Program-made: the position numbers and the translations under genes
Shown here: piece after piece, positions 45,305 through 53,623 of the stretch
Position numbering within the stretch: position 1 is the first letter of the stretch
Layout of the letters: every line of letters begins with the position of its first letter
Source: Phycisphaerales bacterium
GTDB lineage: Bacteria > Planctomycetota > Phycisphaerae > Phycisphaerales > SM1A02
Reading direction: 5' to 3'
NCBI GenBank assembly: GCA_030749435.1
Contig: JASMKH010000001.1
Location: 62,001 to 126,000, forward strand
DNA: 64,000 bases
The notes under the pieces: generated by a model
What the model saw: the letters and a program-made list of their open reading frames with translations, nothing else
Told to the model about the DNA's origin: nothing
Databases searched by the model: none

Positions 45305-46255
45305 TCAGCCGCGGCCGAGCATGTTGCGAACGTGCTCGGGATCTTCAACCTGCCTCGTGAGACAACTGAGTCTCGCGGTCTCAAGCACAATGGCTGCATT
45401 CAGTGAAATGGCGGGCGTGTCGCCGCCGGTGGCCATCCGTCGAAGATGCCAGCCGGCGAGCTCGCCCGCGTTCGCCTGACCTTCGGTCGGGGGGGCTTCC
45501 AGTGCCGCGCCATCAGGGTCCGTCCAGGACACGCCTTCGTCGGTGACGATGATGCGTCCGCCCTCTCCCAGGATGACGACGCGGCGAATCCAGGTGCCAC
45601 CGCCATCGCTCACCGTGACCGATGCGGCCCGCTCCTGACCGAATCGCATTGCTGCAGTGAGGTGCCCGCTTCGCTCGACCGTCGGGTCCGGAGAGATCGG
45701 AAGCAAACCGGCGTGGGCTGCCCAGATTTCGTCCGGGGCGCCCATGAGATGCGTCACGAGATCGAAGGCATCCAGGGCCAGCGCCGCGCGGGAGGTCTGA
45801 TGGTCTCCGGCGGTCGAAGATACGTGGATGCAGTGAACCGCGCCGAAGTCCTCCAGCGCGGAGGAGGCAGCCCTGAACGCTTCGCCCGAGCGGAGCAGTG
45901 GGATGAACACTGCGGGCATGCCTCCGTCGGGTTCGCTGAGGAGATCTGCGAGCGCCGCAGGCGGCGGGGCCGACGTGGCGACAGGCATCGCCGCACCGCG
46001 GGCCATTGAGCGGGTATCCGTATCGAGCATGCGGGGGGCGGCGAGCCAGGCGATGTCGGCATCGGCCTGCAGGACTTCCCGAACATCATTGGTGGAAGCG
46101 GCCCCGCCGAGTTGGTGGGCAAACGTGTCCGCCGCCTGCCGGTCCTGGCAACCGACGATGACTGGCTCAAGCACGACGTCGGCCGTGGGTCCGGCCACCG
46201 CTCGTTCCAGAAGGCGAAGCTGATTGTCGGCGGCCCAGATGGCGAGGCGTGGCAT
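45305..46255 (-). CDS. Gfo/Idh/MocA-like protein (tentative)
   Basis: 316 residues from ATG 46255. The sequence from MPRLAIWAADNQLRLLERAV, a possible Rossmann-like start without a clear GxGxxG, through ADADIAWLAAPRML and ALALDAFDLVTHLMGAPDEI resembles degraded Gfo/Idh/MocA-type oxidoreductases found in planctomycetes. The NAD-binding glycine motif and catalytic EKP are missing, so an enzymatic role is doubtful. Monocistronic; divergent from rnpB, with a TATCCT hexamer six bases before the start. Confidence 0.5.
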   Translation of the reverse strand: MPRLAIWAADNQLRLLERAVAGPTADVVLEPVIVGCQDRQAADTFAHQLGGAASTNDVREVLQADADIAWLAAPRMLDTDTRSMARGAAMPVATSAPPPAALADLLSEPDGGMPAVFIPLLRSGEAFRAASSALEDFGAVHCIHVSSTAGDHQTSRAALALDAFDLVTHLMGAPDEIWAAHAGLLPISPDPTVERSGHLTAAMRFGQERAASVTVSDGGGTWIRRVVILGEGGRIIVTDEGVSWTDPDGAALEAPPTEGQANAGELAGWHLRRMATGGDTPAISLNAAIVLETARLSCLTRQVEDPEHVRNMLGRG

Positions 46256-46261
46256 GGGTGG

Positions 46262-46267
46262 AGGATA
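46262..46267 (-). promoter_or_regulatory. -10 element, leaderless arrangement, of the 45305-46255 gene
   Basis: TATCCT on the minus strand, six bases before the ATG at 46255; no Shine-Dalgarno sequence fits in between. Confidence 0.4.
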
Positions 46268-46316
46268 GGGTCAATGAGGGTCGTCTGGCCATGCTCGGCT
46301 GGAAGGCATTCTGGTC

Positions 46317-46322
46317 TACAAT
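46317..46322 (+). promoter_or_regulatory. -10 element of rnpB
   Basis: TACAAT ending six bases before the predicted RNase P RNA 5' end. The -35 region at 46294-46299 (CTCGGC) is a poor match. Confidence 0.5.
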
Positions 46323-46328
46323 GGTGGG

Positions 46329-46712
46329 GTGGACAGGTGACCGCCGTTTCGTCATGCGGAGCGGAGGAAAGTCCGGACACGACAGGACACGGTGGTGGGT
46401 AACTCCCACCGGCTCGCGTTGGGCCAGGGAAAGTGCCACAGAAACGATACCGCCCGCTGCGGCGGGTAAGGGTGAAATGGTGCGGTAAGAGCGCACCGCT
46501 CGACTGGTGACAGCCGAGGCAGGGCAAACCCCACCGCGTGCAAGCGCAAGCAGTCCTCGCGAGCAGCTTCGGTCGCTCGGCCCGTGGTCCGCGGGATGAG
46601 GACGGGTCGCGTGCTCGAGGCGTTCGGAGACGAGCGTCCTAGATGAATGGTCGCCGCCCAGCCGAGCCGTCAAGGACCGCGAGGCAGGGAACAGAATCCG
46701 GCTTATGTCCAC
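46329..46712 (+). ncRNA. rnpB: RNase P RNA (bacterial type A)
   Basis: Catalytic RNA that trims tRNA 5' ends. The ends GTGGACA and TGTCCAC form the 7-bp P1 helix. Near the 5' end is the universal CR-I GAGGAAAGTCCGGAC, in the middle ACAGAAACGATACC and GGGTAAGGGTGAAATGGTGCG, then GGCAAACCCC, and near the 3' end the conserved ACAGAATCCGGCTTA. The length of about 384 nt is normal. It lies between divergent protein genes and has its own promoter and terminator. Confidence 0.96.
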
Positions 46713-46721
46713 AGACGAGCG

Positions 46722-46747
46722 TCGGGGCGGGTGAAAGCCCGCCCCGA
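46722..46747 (+). terminator. Terminator of rnpB
   Basis: 10-bp stem TCGGGGCGGG / CCCGCCCCGA with a 6-nt loop TGAAAG, followed by TGGCCTTTGATTCC. The stem is strong, the T-tract weak. Confidence 0.6.
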
Positions 46748-46875
46748 TGGCCTTTGATTCCAACGCACCAATCCGAGGGCTCCATCCGCCGCCTGGCATC
46801 ACAGCACGTACCGAACGGCCAGGCTGCAGTCGATTGGCACGCCGGAGGATCAATCGCCCTTCAGGGGTTGGGGGG

Positions 46876-48834
46876 CTACTCGCTGGCCTTGAGCGTCACC
46901 GGGAGATGCACCCGCTCGCCGCCCCGCTCGATGGTGATCGTGACGGCATCGCCCGGCTCGTGGCCCCGCAGGTGCTTCATGAGGTCGGCCCCTCCGTCGA
47001 TCGCCTCGCCGTCCCAAGCCACGATGATGTCGCCTGCCTTGAGGCCTGCCTCAGCGGCGCTCGTGCCCTCAGTGACGCCATCGATCAGCACGCCCGGCTC
47101 GTCCGCTGTGGTGTACGAGGGCATGACGCCAAGCCGAACGCGGCTTCCCGATTGCCGTGCTGGTGTTCCGGACGTGGACTCGACAAAGGTGAGTGTTGAC
47201 TTCTCGTGCATCGTCTCAAGCAGGATGCGCTCACACAAGTCGATGATGCGGGCGGTGCCTTCCGGGTTGACCCGCGATGCGATGTCTCGAGGCGTGTGGT
47301 AGTCGTCATGAATCCCCGTAAAGAAGAAGAGCACCGGAACGTTCGCGCGGTAAAAGTTGGAGTGGTCCGAGGGGCCCAGACCGCTGGGCGTCGTCTTTAC
47401 GGTGAGTCCCGTCGGCTCGACCAGCCGCGGGAGCATTTCATCGAATTCTGCCGCCGTGCCCGTCCCGGAGAGCGCGACGGTACCGCCACGGAGGCGGCCC
47501 ATCATGTCCAGGTTGAGCATGAAGTTCGTGCGATCCAGATCCATCGGCGGGTTGGCGATGAAGTGCCGAGATCCGTGGAGTCCTGCTTCTTCACCGCCGA
47601 AGAAGGCGACGATGGCTGATCGCCTTGCCGCCTCGTCGCTCGCGGCGCCGGTGGCGAGGCGGTCAGCCAGCACGAGCAGCGCGCCGATTCCGGAGGCGTT
47701 GTCGTCGGCTCCGGGGTGCACCCGATCGTCTTCGGGGGTGCGTGAGCCGGTGTAGCCGTGGCCGAGATGGTCGTAATGTCCGCCAAGGACGACCCATTGG
47801 TCCTTGAGTGATCCGTGCCCCGGAATGATCCCGGCCACGTTCCATGTGTCATATGCGGGGGGTTCGACATCCGTCGTGATCTGAATGGTCCGATCGCCGC
47901 CAAAGTGAATCACGTCGCCTTCCGGTGTGTCCAGCGCGTTGGCGGATGCCTGCAGTTCCGGCAGCGTCGTTGCGCCGCTTGAGGCATGGGCCACCAACTG
48001 CGCGGCCGTATCCGGAGCCACATGCAGCACCGGGATGTCGGTCGACGGGCCGAATCCGACCGAGGATGCAGGCGTCTCGAGCCCGGTAGATCCATGGGCC
48101 GTGTCCGGATTGACCAGCAGAATCGCCGCGGCACCCCGGTCTGCGATCGCAGTGAGTTTCCCCCGCAGTCCGCTGTGCCTTGAGAAGTCCCCCGGTGTCC
48201 AGCGGCTCTCACCGTCCGCGTCAAGGGGCTCATAGCGCAGCAGCAGCACGACCCGGCCGGTGAAGTCATCCCCGTGGTCGAACGATGAGTAGCCCTCGCG
48301 TCCAGACTCGATGCCGTATCCGGCGAAACTCAGTGGCAGATTGAGGTCTCCGCTTCCGCTGGGGGCCAACACCTCGAAGTCCACACCGCGTTGCCCGGTC
48401 GAATCACCAAATGAAAACTCCGCAGCACGCACCTCTGGAGCCGTGCCTCGCAGGGAGAACGAGAGCGGCTGCAGCCACGAGGCTGATCCCGTCGCGTCCG
48501 TAAAGGCTGGCTCAAGACCTGAACGACTGAGATTCCAGGCGATGTACTCGGTCGTCAGTGCATCGCCGCGACTTCCAGGACGGCGACCTCCAAACCAGGG
48601 GTTGGCCAACGTCTGGACGTGCTGGTACCAGACGGCGGCGTCCGGATCGAGGCCCTCGAAGTACCCCGCCAGGTCGAACTCGGACGGGTCCCATTCCGGG
48701 GCGAAACCGGCGATGCCCTCGTGGTTGGGAACGACCTCGCCGCCACCAGCATCGTCGGCCCCGGTGGCCACCGTGGTGACGGCAAGAACACACAAGAGAC
48801 TGGCAACGCAGCGTCGCATGGTCCGTTTCTCCAT
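46876..48834 (-). CDS. Secreted M28 family metallopeptidase with PDZ domain
   Basis: 652 residues; start ATG 48834 with GAGG eight bases upstream (ATG 48819 is an alternative). Signal peptide: MRRCVASLLCVLAVTTVATG. A PA-like inserted domain (about 140-310) precedes the zinc aminopeptidase core: GGHYDHLG (His), GADDNASG (Asp bridging), FFGGEEAGLHGS (Glu pair), NLDMMGRLR (Asp) and DDYHTPRD (His). A C-terminal PDZ-like domain (about 555-650; TSAAEAGLKAGDIIVAWDGE) is fused. An extracellular or periplasmic aminopeptidase. Confidence 0.93.
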   Translation of the reverse strand: MEKRTMRRCVASLLCVLAVTTVATGADDAGGGEVVPNHEGIAGFAPEWDPSEFDLAGYFEGLDPDAAVWYQHVQTLANPWFGGRRPGSRGDALTTEYIAWNLSRSGLEPAFTDATGSASWLQPLSFSLRGTAPEVRAAEFSFGDSTGQRGVDFEVLAPSGSGDLNLPLSFAGYGIESGREGYSSFDHGDDFTGRVVLLLRYEPLDADGESRWTPGDFSRHSGLRGKLTAIADRGAAAILLVNPDTAHGSTGLETPASSVGFGPSTDIPVLHVAPDTAAQLVAHASSGATTLPELQASANALDTPEGDVIHFGGDRTIQITTDVEPPAYDTWNVAGIIPGHGSLKDQWVVLGGHYDHLGHGYTGSRTPEDDRVHPGADDNASGIGALLVLADRLATGAASDEAARRSAIVAFFGGEEAGLHGSRHFIANPPMDLDRTNFMLNLDMMGRLRGGTVALSGTGTAAEFDEMLPRLVEPTGLTVKTTPSGLGPSDHSNFYRANVPVLFFFTGIHDDYHTPRDIASRVNPEGTARIIDLCERILLETMHEKSTLTFVESTSGTPARQSGSRVRLGVMPSYTTADEPGVLIDGVTEGTSAAEAGLKAGDIIVAWDGEAIDGGADLMKHLRGHEPGDAVTITIERGGERVHLPVTLKASE

Positions 48835-48890
48835 GAAAGGGGCCTCGCATGGTACCGGGCGATTCGACAGGAACCGGGACAGGACAATGA

Positions 48891-49373
48891 TCACGTCAGC
48901 AGCAGCACGAGCCATCCCACGCCCGCAGCGGCGAGTCCTGCCAACAGGTCGTCGACCAGGACGCCCCATCCTCGCGGAAGCCGCTGACTGGCACCGATGG
49001 GGGGCGGCTTCGTGATGTCGAAGACGCGAAACGCCAGGAACACGATCCCGCTCTGCGCGAGCGGCCACCACGGATCCGCGCCATCCACCGCCCACGGCAT
49101 GAGCAGCAGGGCCAGTGACATCCCCGCCACCTCGTCGCACACCACCTCGCCGGGATCGGTCCGACCGAAATAGGACGCATACCACGGGGCGAGCAGAATC
49201 GAACTGGCGGTTCCACCGACTAGGAGCGCTGCCATGACGCCGACGACCGCGTACTCGCCCAACGAGGCGAGGCCTGCGGCCAGGAGTGCCGGGGGCAATG
49301 ATCCCCACGTGCCGGGCGCGGGCCTGAGCAGGCCGAGCCCACCGGCGGTGGCGAGCAGGAGACGGCCGTTCAT
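48891..49373 (-). CDS. pgpA: Phosphatidylglycerophosphatase A
   Basis: Dephosphorylates phosphatidylglycerophosphate to phosphatidylglycerol. 160 residues from ATG 49373, which overlaps the pgsA stop (ATGA). PgpA landmarks: GLLRPAPGTWGSLPPAL (about 14-30), CDEVAGMSLALLLMP (about 78-92) and VFDITKPPPIGASQRLPRG (about 117-135), and the C-terminal LVDDLLAGLAAAGVGW. Four membrane helices. It acts directly after PgsA in the pathway, which fits the gene coupling. Confidence 0.94.
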   Translation of the reverse strand: MNGRLLLATAGGLGLLRPAPGTWGSLPPALLAAGLASLGEYAVVGVMAALLVGGTASSILLAPWYASYFGRTDPGEVVCDEVAGMSLALLLMPWAVDGADPWWPLAQSGIVFLAFRVFDITKPPPIGASQRLPRGWGVLVDDLLAGLAAAGVGWLVLLLT

Positions 49374-50014
49374 GCCTGATCGGCGCCGCGAAGAAGGCGT
49401 GGAATCGCAGCCAGATAGGGGAGGCCCGAAGCGACCGTCACCGCAACGGCCGCCCACATGAGTCCTCGAATCGCCCACGCCGACCAGGCATGGGTGCTCG
49501 GCGGCGCGACGATGATCAGCGTCATGGTGACCGGGATGGCGACGGACTGCACCACCATTTTGGCCTTGCCGCTCCACTTCGCGCCGAATGCCGTTCCGCT
49601 GGCTTCGGCCATTCCGCGAATGCTCGTGACGAACAGTTCCCGGGCGATGACGATCACCACCATCCAGGGCGTCAGTGCCGATGCAGTTGCCACCAGGTGT
49701 GACCCGCCTGTCCACTCCGGCACCAGAAACCGCGGGCCAGCCAGACAGATCATTGCTCCGAGAACCAGCAACTTGTCGCAGAAGGGGTCCATGACCCGGC
49801 CGAACCCGGTGACCACCTCCCAGCGGCGAGCGAGGTGCCCGTCGAGGAAGTCCGTCGCAGCAGCGATGACGAAGAGCACCGTGGCCACGACGAGCCATGC
49901 CTCGCCGTCGTTCGGGTAGCGGTACAGGCTGATGGATACGAAGAACATGACGGCCATCAGACCCCTCGCCATGGTGAGCAGGTTCGGGATGTGGCGACGC
50001 ACGCTGTGTGGCAT
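49370..50014 (-). CDS. pgsA: CDP-diacylglycerol-glycerol-3-phosphate 3-phosphatidyltransferase
   Basis: Makes phosphatidylglycerophosphate in the inner membrane. 214 residues from ATG 50014 (MPHSVRRHIPNLLTMARGLM). The CDP-alcohol phosphatidyltransferase signature is complete: DFLDGHLARR, then FGRVMDPFCDK (about residues 57-83), and NLLTMARG is the typical lead. Several membrane helices. Overlaps pgpA. Starts seven bases after a TAGGAT hexamer. Confidence 0.95.
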   Translation of the reverse strand: MPHSVRRHIPNLLTMARGLMAVMFFVSISLYRYPNDGEAWLVVATVLFVIAAATDFLDGHLARRWEVVTGFGRVMDPFCDKLLVLGAMICLAGPRFLVPEWTGGSHLVATASALTPWMVVIVIARELFVTSIRGMAEASGTAFGAKWSGKAKMVVQSVAIPVTMTLIIVAPPSTHAWSAWAIRGLMWAAVAVTVASGLPYLAAIPRLLRGADQA

Positions 50015-50021
50015 TGGCGGG

Positions 50022-50027
50022 ATCCTA
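50022..50027 (-). promoter_or_regulatory. -10 element of pgsA, leaderless arrangement
   Basis: TAGGAT on the minus strand, seven bases before the pgsA ATG; no Shine-Dalgarno sequence. Confidence 0.4.
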
Positions 50028-50187
50028 CTCGCTTGCCCGGATTGGGCCGTGAAACCGCCTTGCCGCGATCGCACGGGGGCTCTATCTTCCGCGTCTTCAC
50101 GCCGCCGGATCCCGCCAGAGACCATGTGAGGATCCCCCAGATCGACGCATCCCAGGCGATTCCCCTCGCCGCATCACAAGGCCTCGG

Positions 50188-51114
50188 ATGGATCTCCTCC
50201 TGCCCTACATCGCTACCGCAGTGGCGGCCGTTGGACTGCTGATGGTGCTCTCCTCAAGCGCCGCTCCGGTTCGCGCGGGGGGAGGCGTGTTGGGGTTGGC
50301 CGGGCTGGTCTGGTTGTTCATCCTTGCTTCGACGCTTCCCGGCGGTGTCGGCGATGTGGCGAGCGAAGTGTTCTTCCTCGTCTTCGCCGCGATGGCTGTG
50401 GCCGCCGCGGTGCAGATGATTCGCTCGCCGCGGCCGGTCTATTCGGCCCTGTTCTTCGTCCTCGTGGTGATGAGCGTGTGCGGCATGCTGGTCATGATGG
50501 AGGCCTTCTTCATGGCCTTCGCGCTGGTCATCGTCTATGCCGGCGCCATTCTCATTACCTACATGTTCGTGCTCATGCTGGCCCAGCAGGCTTCCGAGCC
50601 ATCCAATCAGGGCGAGACGCCGGAGTACGACCGCAGCCCCCGCGACCCGGTCGCCGCCGTCTGCCTCGCTGCCCTGTTCATGGGCATCGTTGTCAACGTG
50701 ACCTTCACCGGACTGACTGACCTGGCACCAGCGGCGACGAATGCGGACCGACTTCAGGCCGACGCCGCGCTGCTGAGCATGCTCCCACGCGAAGTGCGGC
50801 GGCAGGTCGGGGACGGCGTGGTGCTCCCCGAGTCGCTCGAGGGGCAGATTGCCGTGCAAGGCGACGGGCTCGTGCTTCACGCAGACTCGGCCACCGGTGA
50901 ACCGCTGCGGCTTGCACTGGAGTCTCCGGGCAACACCTCGCACGTTGGATGGAGTTTGGTGGCCAGTTTTCCTGCCAGTCTTGAATTGGCTGGCGTCATT
51001 CTGTTGATGGCGATGTTCGGGGCAGTCGTGCTGGCCCGCCGCCAGATCGATCACGCCGAAGAAGACCTTGCTTCAGCCATGGCTGCGCCGGAGTCATCGG
51101 AGGCGGACGAGTGA
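50188..51114 (+). CDS. nuoJ: NADH-quinone oxidoreductase subunit J
   Basis: Membrane subunit of respiratory complex I. 308 residues, against about 165-200 in the family. Four N-terminal helices (LLLPYIATAVAAVGLLMVLS, EVFFLVFAAMAVAAAVQMI, YSALFFVLVVMSVCGMLV and the region ALVIVYAGAILITYMFVL) are typical. Helix 4 and helix 5 (LELAGVILLMAMFGAVVLA) are separated by an extra soluble segment of roughly 90 residues (about 175-265). ATG 50188. First gene of nuoJKLMN; nuoA-I are not adjacent, the upstream neighbour being divergent pgsA. Confidence 0.92.
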   Translation: MDLLLPYIATAVAAVGLLMVLSSSAAPVRAGGGVLGLAGLVWLFILASTLPGGVGDVASEVFFLVFAAMAVAAAVQMIRSPRPVYSALFFVLVVMSVCGMLVMMEAFFMAFALVIVYAGAILITYMFVLMLAQQASEPSNQGETPEYDRSPRDPVAAVCLAALFMGIVVNVTFTGLTDLAPAATNADRLQADAALLSMLPREVRRQVGDGVVLPESLEGQIAVQGDGLVLHADSATGEPLRLALESPGNTSHVGWSLVASFPASLELAGVILLMAMFGAVVLARRQIDHAEEDLASAMAAPESSEADE

Positions 51115-51443
51115 TGAACCTCCTGGCTGCCACGATGGGATCGGTTTCGCTCGCACACGCCCTGCTGCTCAGTGGCGTACTCATGGCGATCGGCATCGCC
51201 GGGTTCGTCTCTCGCCGCAACCTGATCGTGATGTTCCTCTGCACCGAGTTGATGTTCCAGGCCGTGGTGGTGGCCATGGTGGCCTTCGGCCGGTGGTACT
51301 GGGACTTCTCGGGGCAGGTGTTCGTGATCTTCATTCTGACCGTTGCTGCCGCCGAAGCCGCGCTCGCGCTCGCGCTGGTCGTGCTGCTGCACCGCCGCCG
51401 TGCCACGCTGGACGCTGACGCATGGACGGAGCTTCGCGAATGA
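51114..51443 (+). CDS. nuoK: NADH-quinone oxidoreductase subunit K
   Basis: Three-helix proton-path subunit; 109 residues from ATG 51114, which shares one base with the nuoJ stop (TGATG; a GTG at 51111 is also possible). GGAGG lies upstream. The conserved glutamates are in FLCTELMFQAVVVAMV and TVAAAEAALALALVV. The end overlaps nuoL (ATGA). Confidence 0.95.
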   Translation: MNLLAATMGSVSLAHALLLSGVLMAIGIAGFVSRRNLIVMFLCTELMFQAVVVAMVAFGRWYWDFSGQVFVIFILTVAAAEAALALALVVLLHRRRATLDADAWTELRE

Positions 51444-53623
51444 TGCTTCACGGACTGCATGTGCCGTTGATGTCCACTGGTGTTCCGGCTGTGCCGGCGG
51501 CGGATGTCATCGTGGCGCCCGACCTCGCTTGGGCAGGCCTGATTCTGCTCCTTCCCCTCGTCTCGCTGGTGCTGTGCGGACTGTGTGCCGCCTTCCGCGT
51601 ACGGTCCAAACTGCCCGCCGTCATAACCTCGGCCGCACTGGCTGGCGCCTTCGTCACGTCGGTGATGCTCTATCTGAACTACACACCACCGGGCGAAGTC
51701 GTCCATCTGCTCGACTGGATCAATGTGAGTTGGGGGAGCGGCGCGATCGACTCCTTCGCAGCGAACTTCTCCCTGTACATCGACTCGCTTTCGCTGCTGT
51801 GGATCATGTTTGTGACCGGTCTGGGCACGTTGATCACGATCTACGCCAGCGAGTACATGGAGCCCGACCTTGGCAAGGGGTACGCCCGTTTCTTCGCGGG
51901 CGTGAGCGTGTTCCTCTTTGCGATGGCATCATTGGTGCTGTCAGACAATCTCCTGATGCTGTATCTGGGTTGGGAGGGCGTCGGGTTCGCCTCCTACTGG
52001 CTGATCGGGTACTACTACCAGCGGCCGTCCGCAGTTGCAGCGGCAAAGAAGGCGTTCATCGTCAATCGCATCGGGGACCTCGGTCTGGCGTTGGCGGTGT
52101 ACCTCATCTGGGTGACTTTCGGCACCGTCCAGTACGACGAACTGACGACGGTACTTCAGCACGAGGACTGGCGTACTTCCTTTGAAGGCTGGACCACGTC
52201 CGCCATTCCATACCTGCTCATGCTGGCGGCCTTCGGAAAGTCGGCGCAATTGCCGCTCTATGTGTGGCTGCCCGACGCGATGGAAGGTCCGACGCCGGTC
52301 TCGGCGCTCATTCACGCCGCCACCATGGTGACTGCAGGAATCTACCTCGTTGCGCGGACCTATCCGCTGTTCATGCTGGAACCCACGTCGCTTCATGTTG
52401 TCGCCTGGGTCGGGGGACTGACCGCGCTGCTTGCCGCGACCATTGGCATGGCGCAGTACGACATCAAACGGATCATGGCCTACTCGACAGTTTCACAGTT
52501 GGGCTACATGTTCCTTGGACTCGGTGTCTTGACGACCTACGGCGCCGCCTACCACGTGTTCACCCACGCCTTCTTCAAGGCGTTGTTGTTCCTCACCTGC
52601 GGCGCGATCATGCACGGGTTCGCCGGGCAACTCGACCTTCGAAAGCTCTCCGGGCTCAGGCACCTTCCCGGGTGGCGGATTACCTCGTGGACCATGCTGA
52701 TCGGGGCGTTGTGCCTTGCGGGATTCCCGTTTACGTCCGGATACTTTTCGAAGGACGCCATTCTGGCTGAAGCGTTTGTGACACAGGGCCCTGGCTTCAG
52801 GGTGCTTGGATGGCTCGCCATTCTGACGGCGGGGCTGACGGCCTACTACACCTTCAGAGTCTGGTTCAGGGTCTGCGCAGGGCCCGCAGCGTACGAAGCT
52901 GGCGATGAGCATCATGGCGACGAGGACCACTCGGGCCATTTCCACCCGCACGCCCCGCGGCTGGCGATCAACGCGGTGTTGGTCATTCTGGCCATCGGGG
53001 CCCTGGTTGCGGCATTGCCGTACTTCATGTCGAACCAGGCCGACGAGCGGCTCGTCGGAGGTTGGGTGGCGGACATGGTCCACGATTCCACCGCGCGGGA
53101 GGGCATCCCGGGGTTCCACCCGGGTGATCCTGCTCATGCAGGTGGGCATCATCACGCCGACGGGCACGCCCATGGTCACATTCTCGGGATGGACCCGCAC
53201 GTGGCCATGTACTGGATCTCGGGAACCGTGGGCATGGTCGGCCTGCTTCTTGCAGCCTGGCTTCATCTCTGGCGGCGGGACCATGCCGATGCGCTGCGAC
53301 GATGGATGCGCTCGCGGGTGTGGATCGGGTGGCTCCCGCGGGCCATGGAGCGAAAGTGGTACGTGGACGAGTTCTACCACGCGATCATTCGAGCACCGCT
53401 CTGGATTCTCGGGCATGTCTGCCATGCCTTCGATCGATTCATCATCGACGGCATTTTCGTGGATGGCCTCGCGAGAGTTCCGCGGGGTGTTGCTCGCTGG
53501 CTGCAGCCGCTTCAGGCCGGTGCGGTGCAGTCACTGGCGGTGGTGATGGTGGGCGGGACGATGATCATCCTTCTCCTGATGGCGCTCTTCATGCAGTTTG
53601 GTTGGCCGGGAGGGTCCATCTGA
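51440..53623 (+). CDS. nuoL: NADH-quinone oxidoreductase subunit L
   Basis: Largest antiporter-like membrane subunit of complex I. 727 residues, against about 610 in E. coli; ATG 51440 overlaps the nuoK stop. Family landmarks are IDSLSLLWIMFVTGLGTLIT, LYLGWEGVGFASYWLIGYYY, FGKSAQLPLYVWLPDAMEGP, AATMVTAGIYLVART, and VFTHAFFKALLFLTCGAIMH. Two His-rich hydrophilic segments, one around 495-510 (DEHHGDEDHSGHFHPH) and one around 570-585 (HAGGHHHADGHAHGH), account for part of the extra length. The C-terminal half after helix 13 is membrane/lateral-helix like. Confidence 0.95.
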   Translation: MMLHGLHVPLMSTGVPAVPAADVIVAPDLAWAGLILLLPLVSLVLCGLCAAFRVRSKLPAVITSAALAGAFVTSVMLYLNYTPPGEVVHLLDWINVSWGSGAIDSFAANFSLYIDSLSLLWIMFVTGLGTLITIYASEYMEPDLGKGYARFFAGVSVFLFAMASLVLSDNLLMLYLGWEGVGFASYWLIGYYYQRPSAVAAAKKAFIVNRIGDLGLALAVYLIWVTFGTVQYDELTTVLQHEDWRTSFEGWTTSAIPYLLMLAAFGKSAQLPLYVWLPDAMEGPTPVSALIHAATMVTAGIYLVARTYPLFMLEPTSLHVVAWVGGLTALLAATIGMAQYDIKRIMAYSTVSQLGYMFLGLGVLTTYGAAYHVFTHAFFKALLFLTCGAIMHGFAGQLDLRKLSGLRHLPGWRITSWTMLIGALCLAGFPFTSGYFSKDAILAEAFVTQGPGFRVLGWLAILTAGLTAYYTFRVWFRVCAGPAAYEAGDEHHGDEDHSGHFHPHAPRLAINAVLVILAIGALVAALPYFMSNQADERLVGGWVADMVHDSTAREGIPGFHPGDPAHAGGHHHADGHAHGHILGMDPHVAMYWISGTVGMVGLLLAAWLHLWRRDHADALRRWMRSRVWIGWLPRAMERKWYVDEFYHAIIRAPLWILGHVCHAFDRFIIDGIFVDGLARVPRGVARWLQPLQAGAVQSLAVVMVGGTMIILLLMALFMQFGWPGGSI

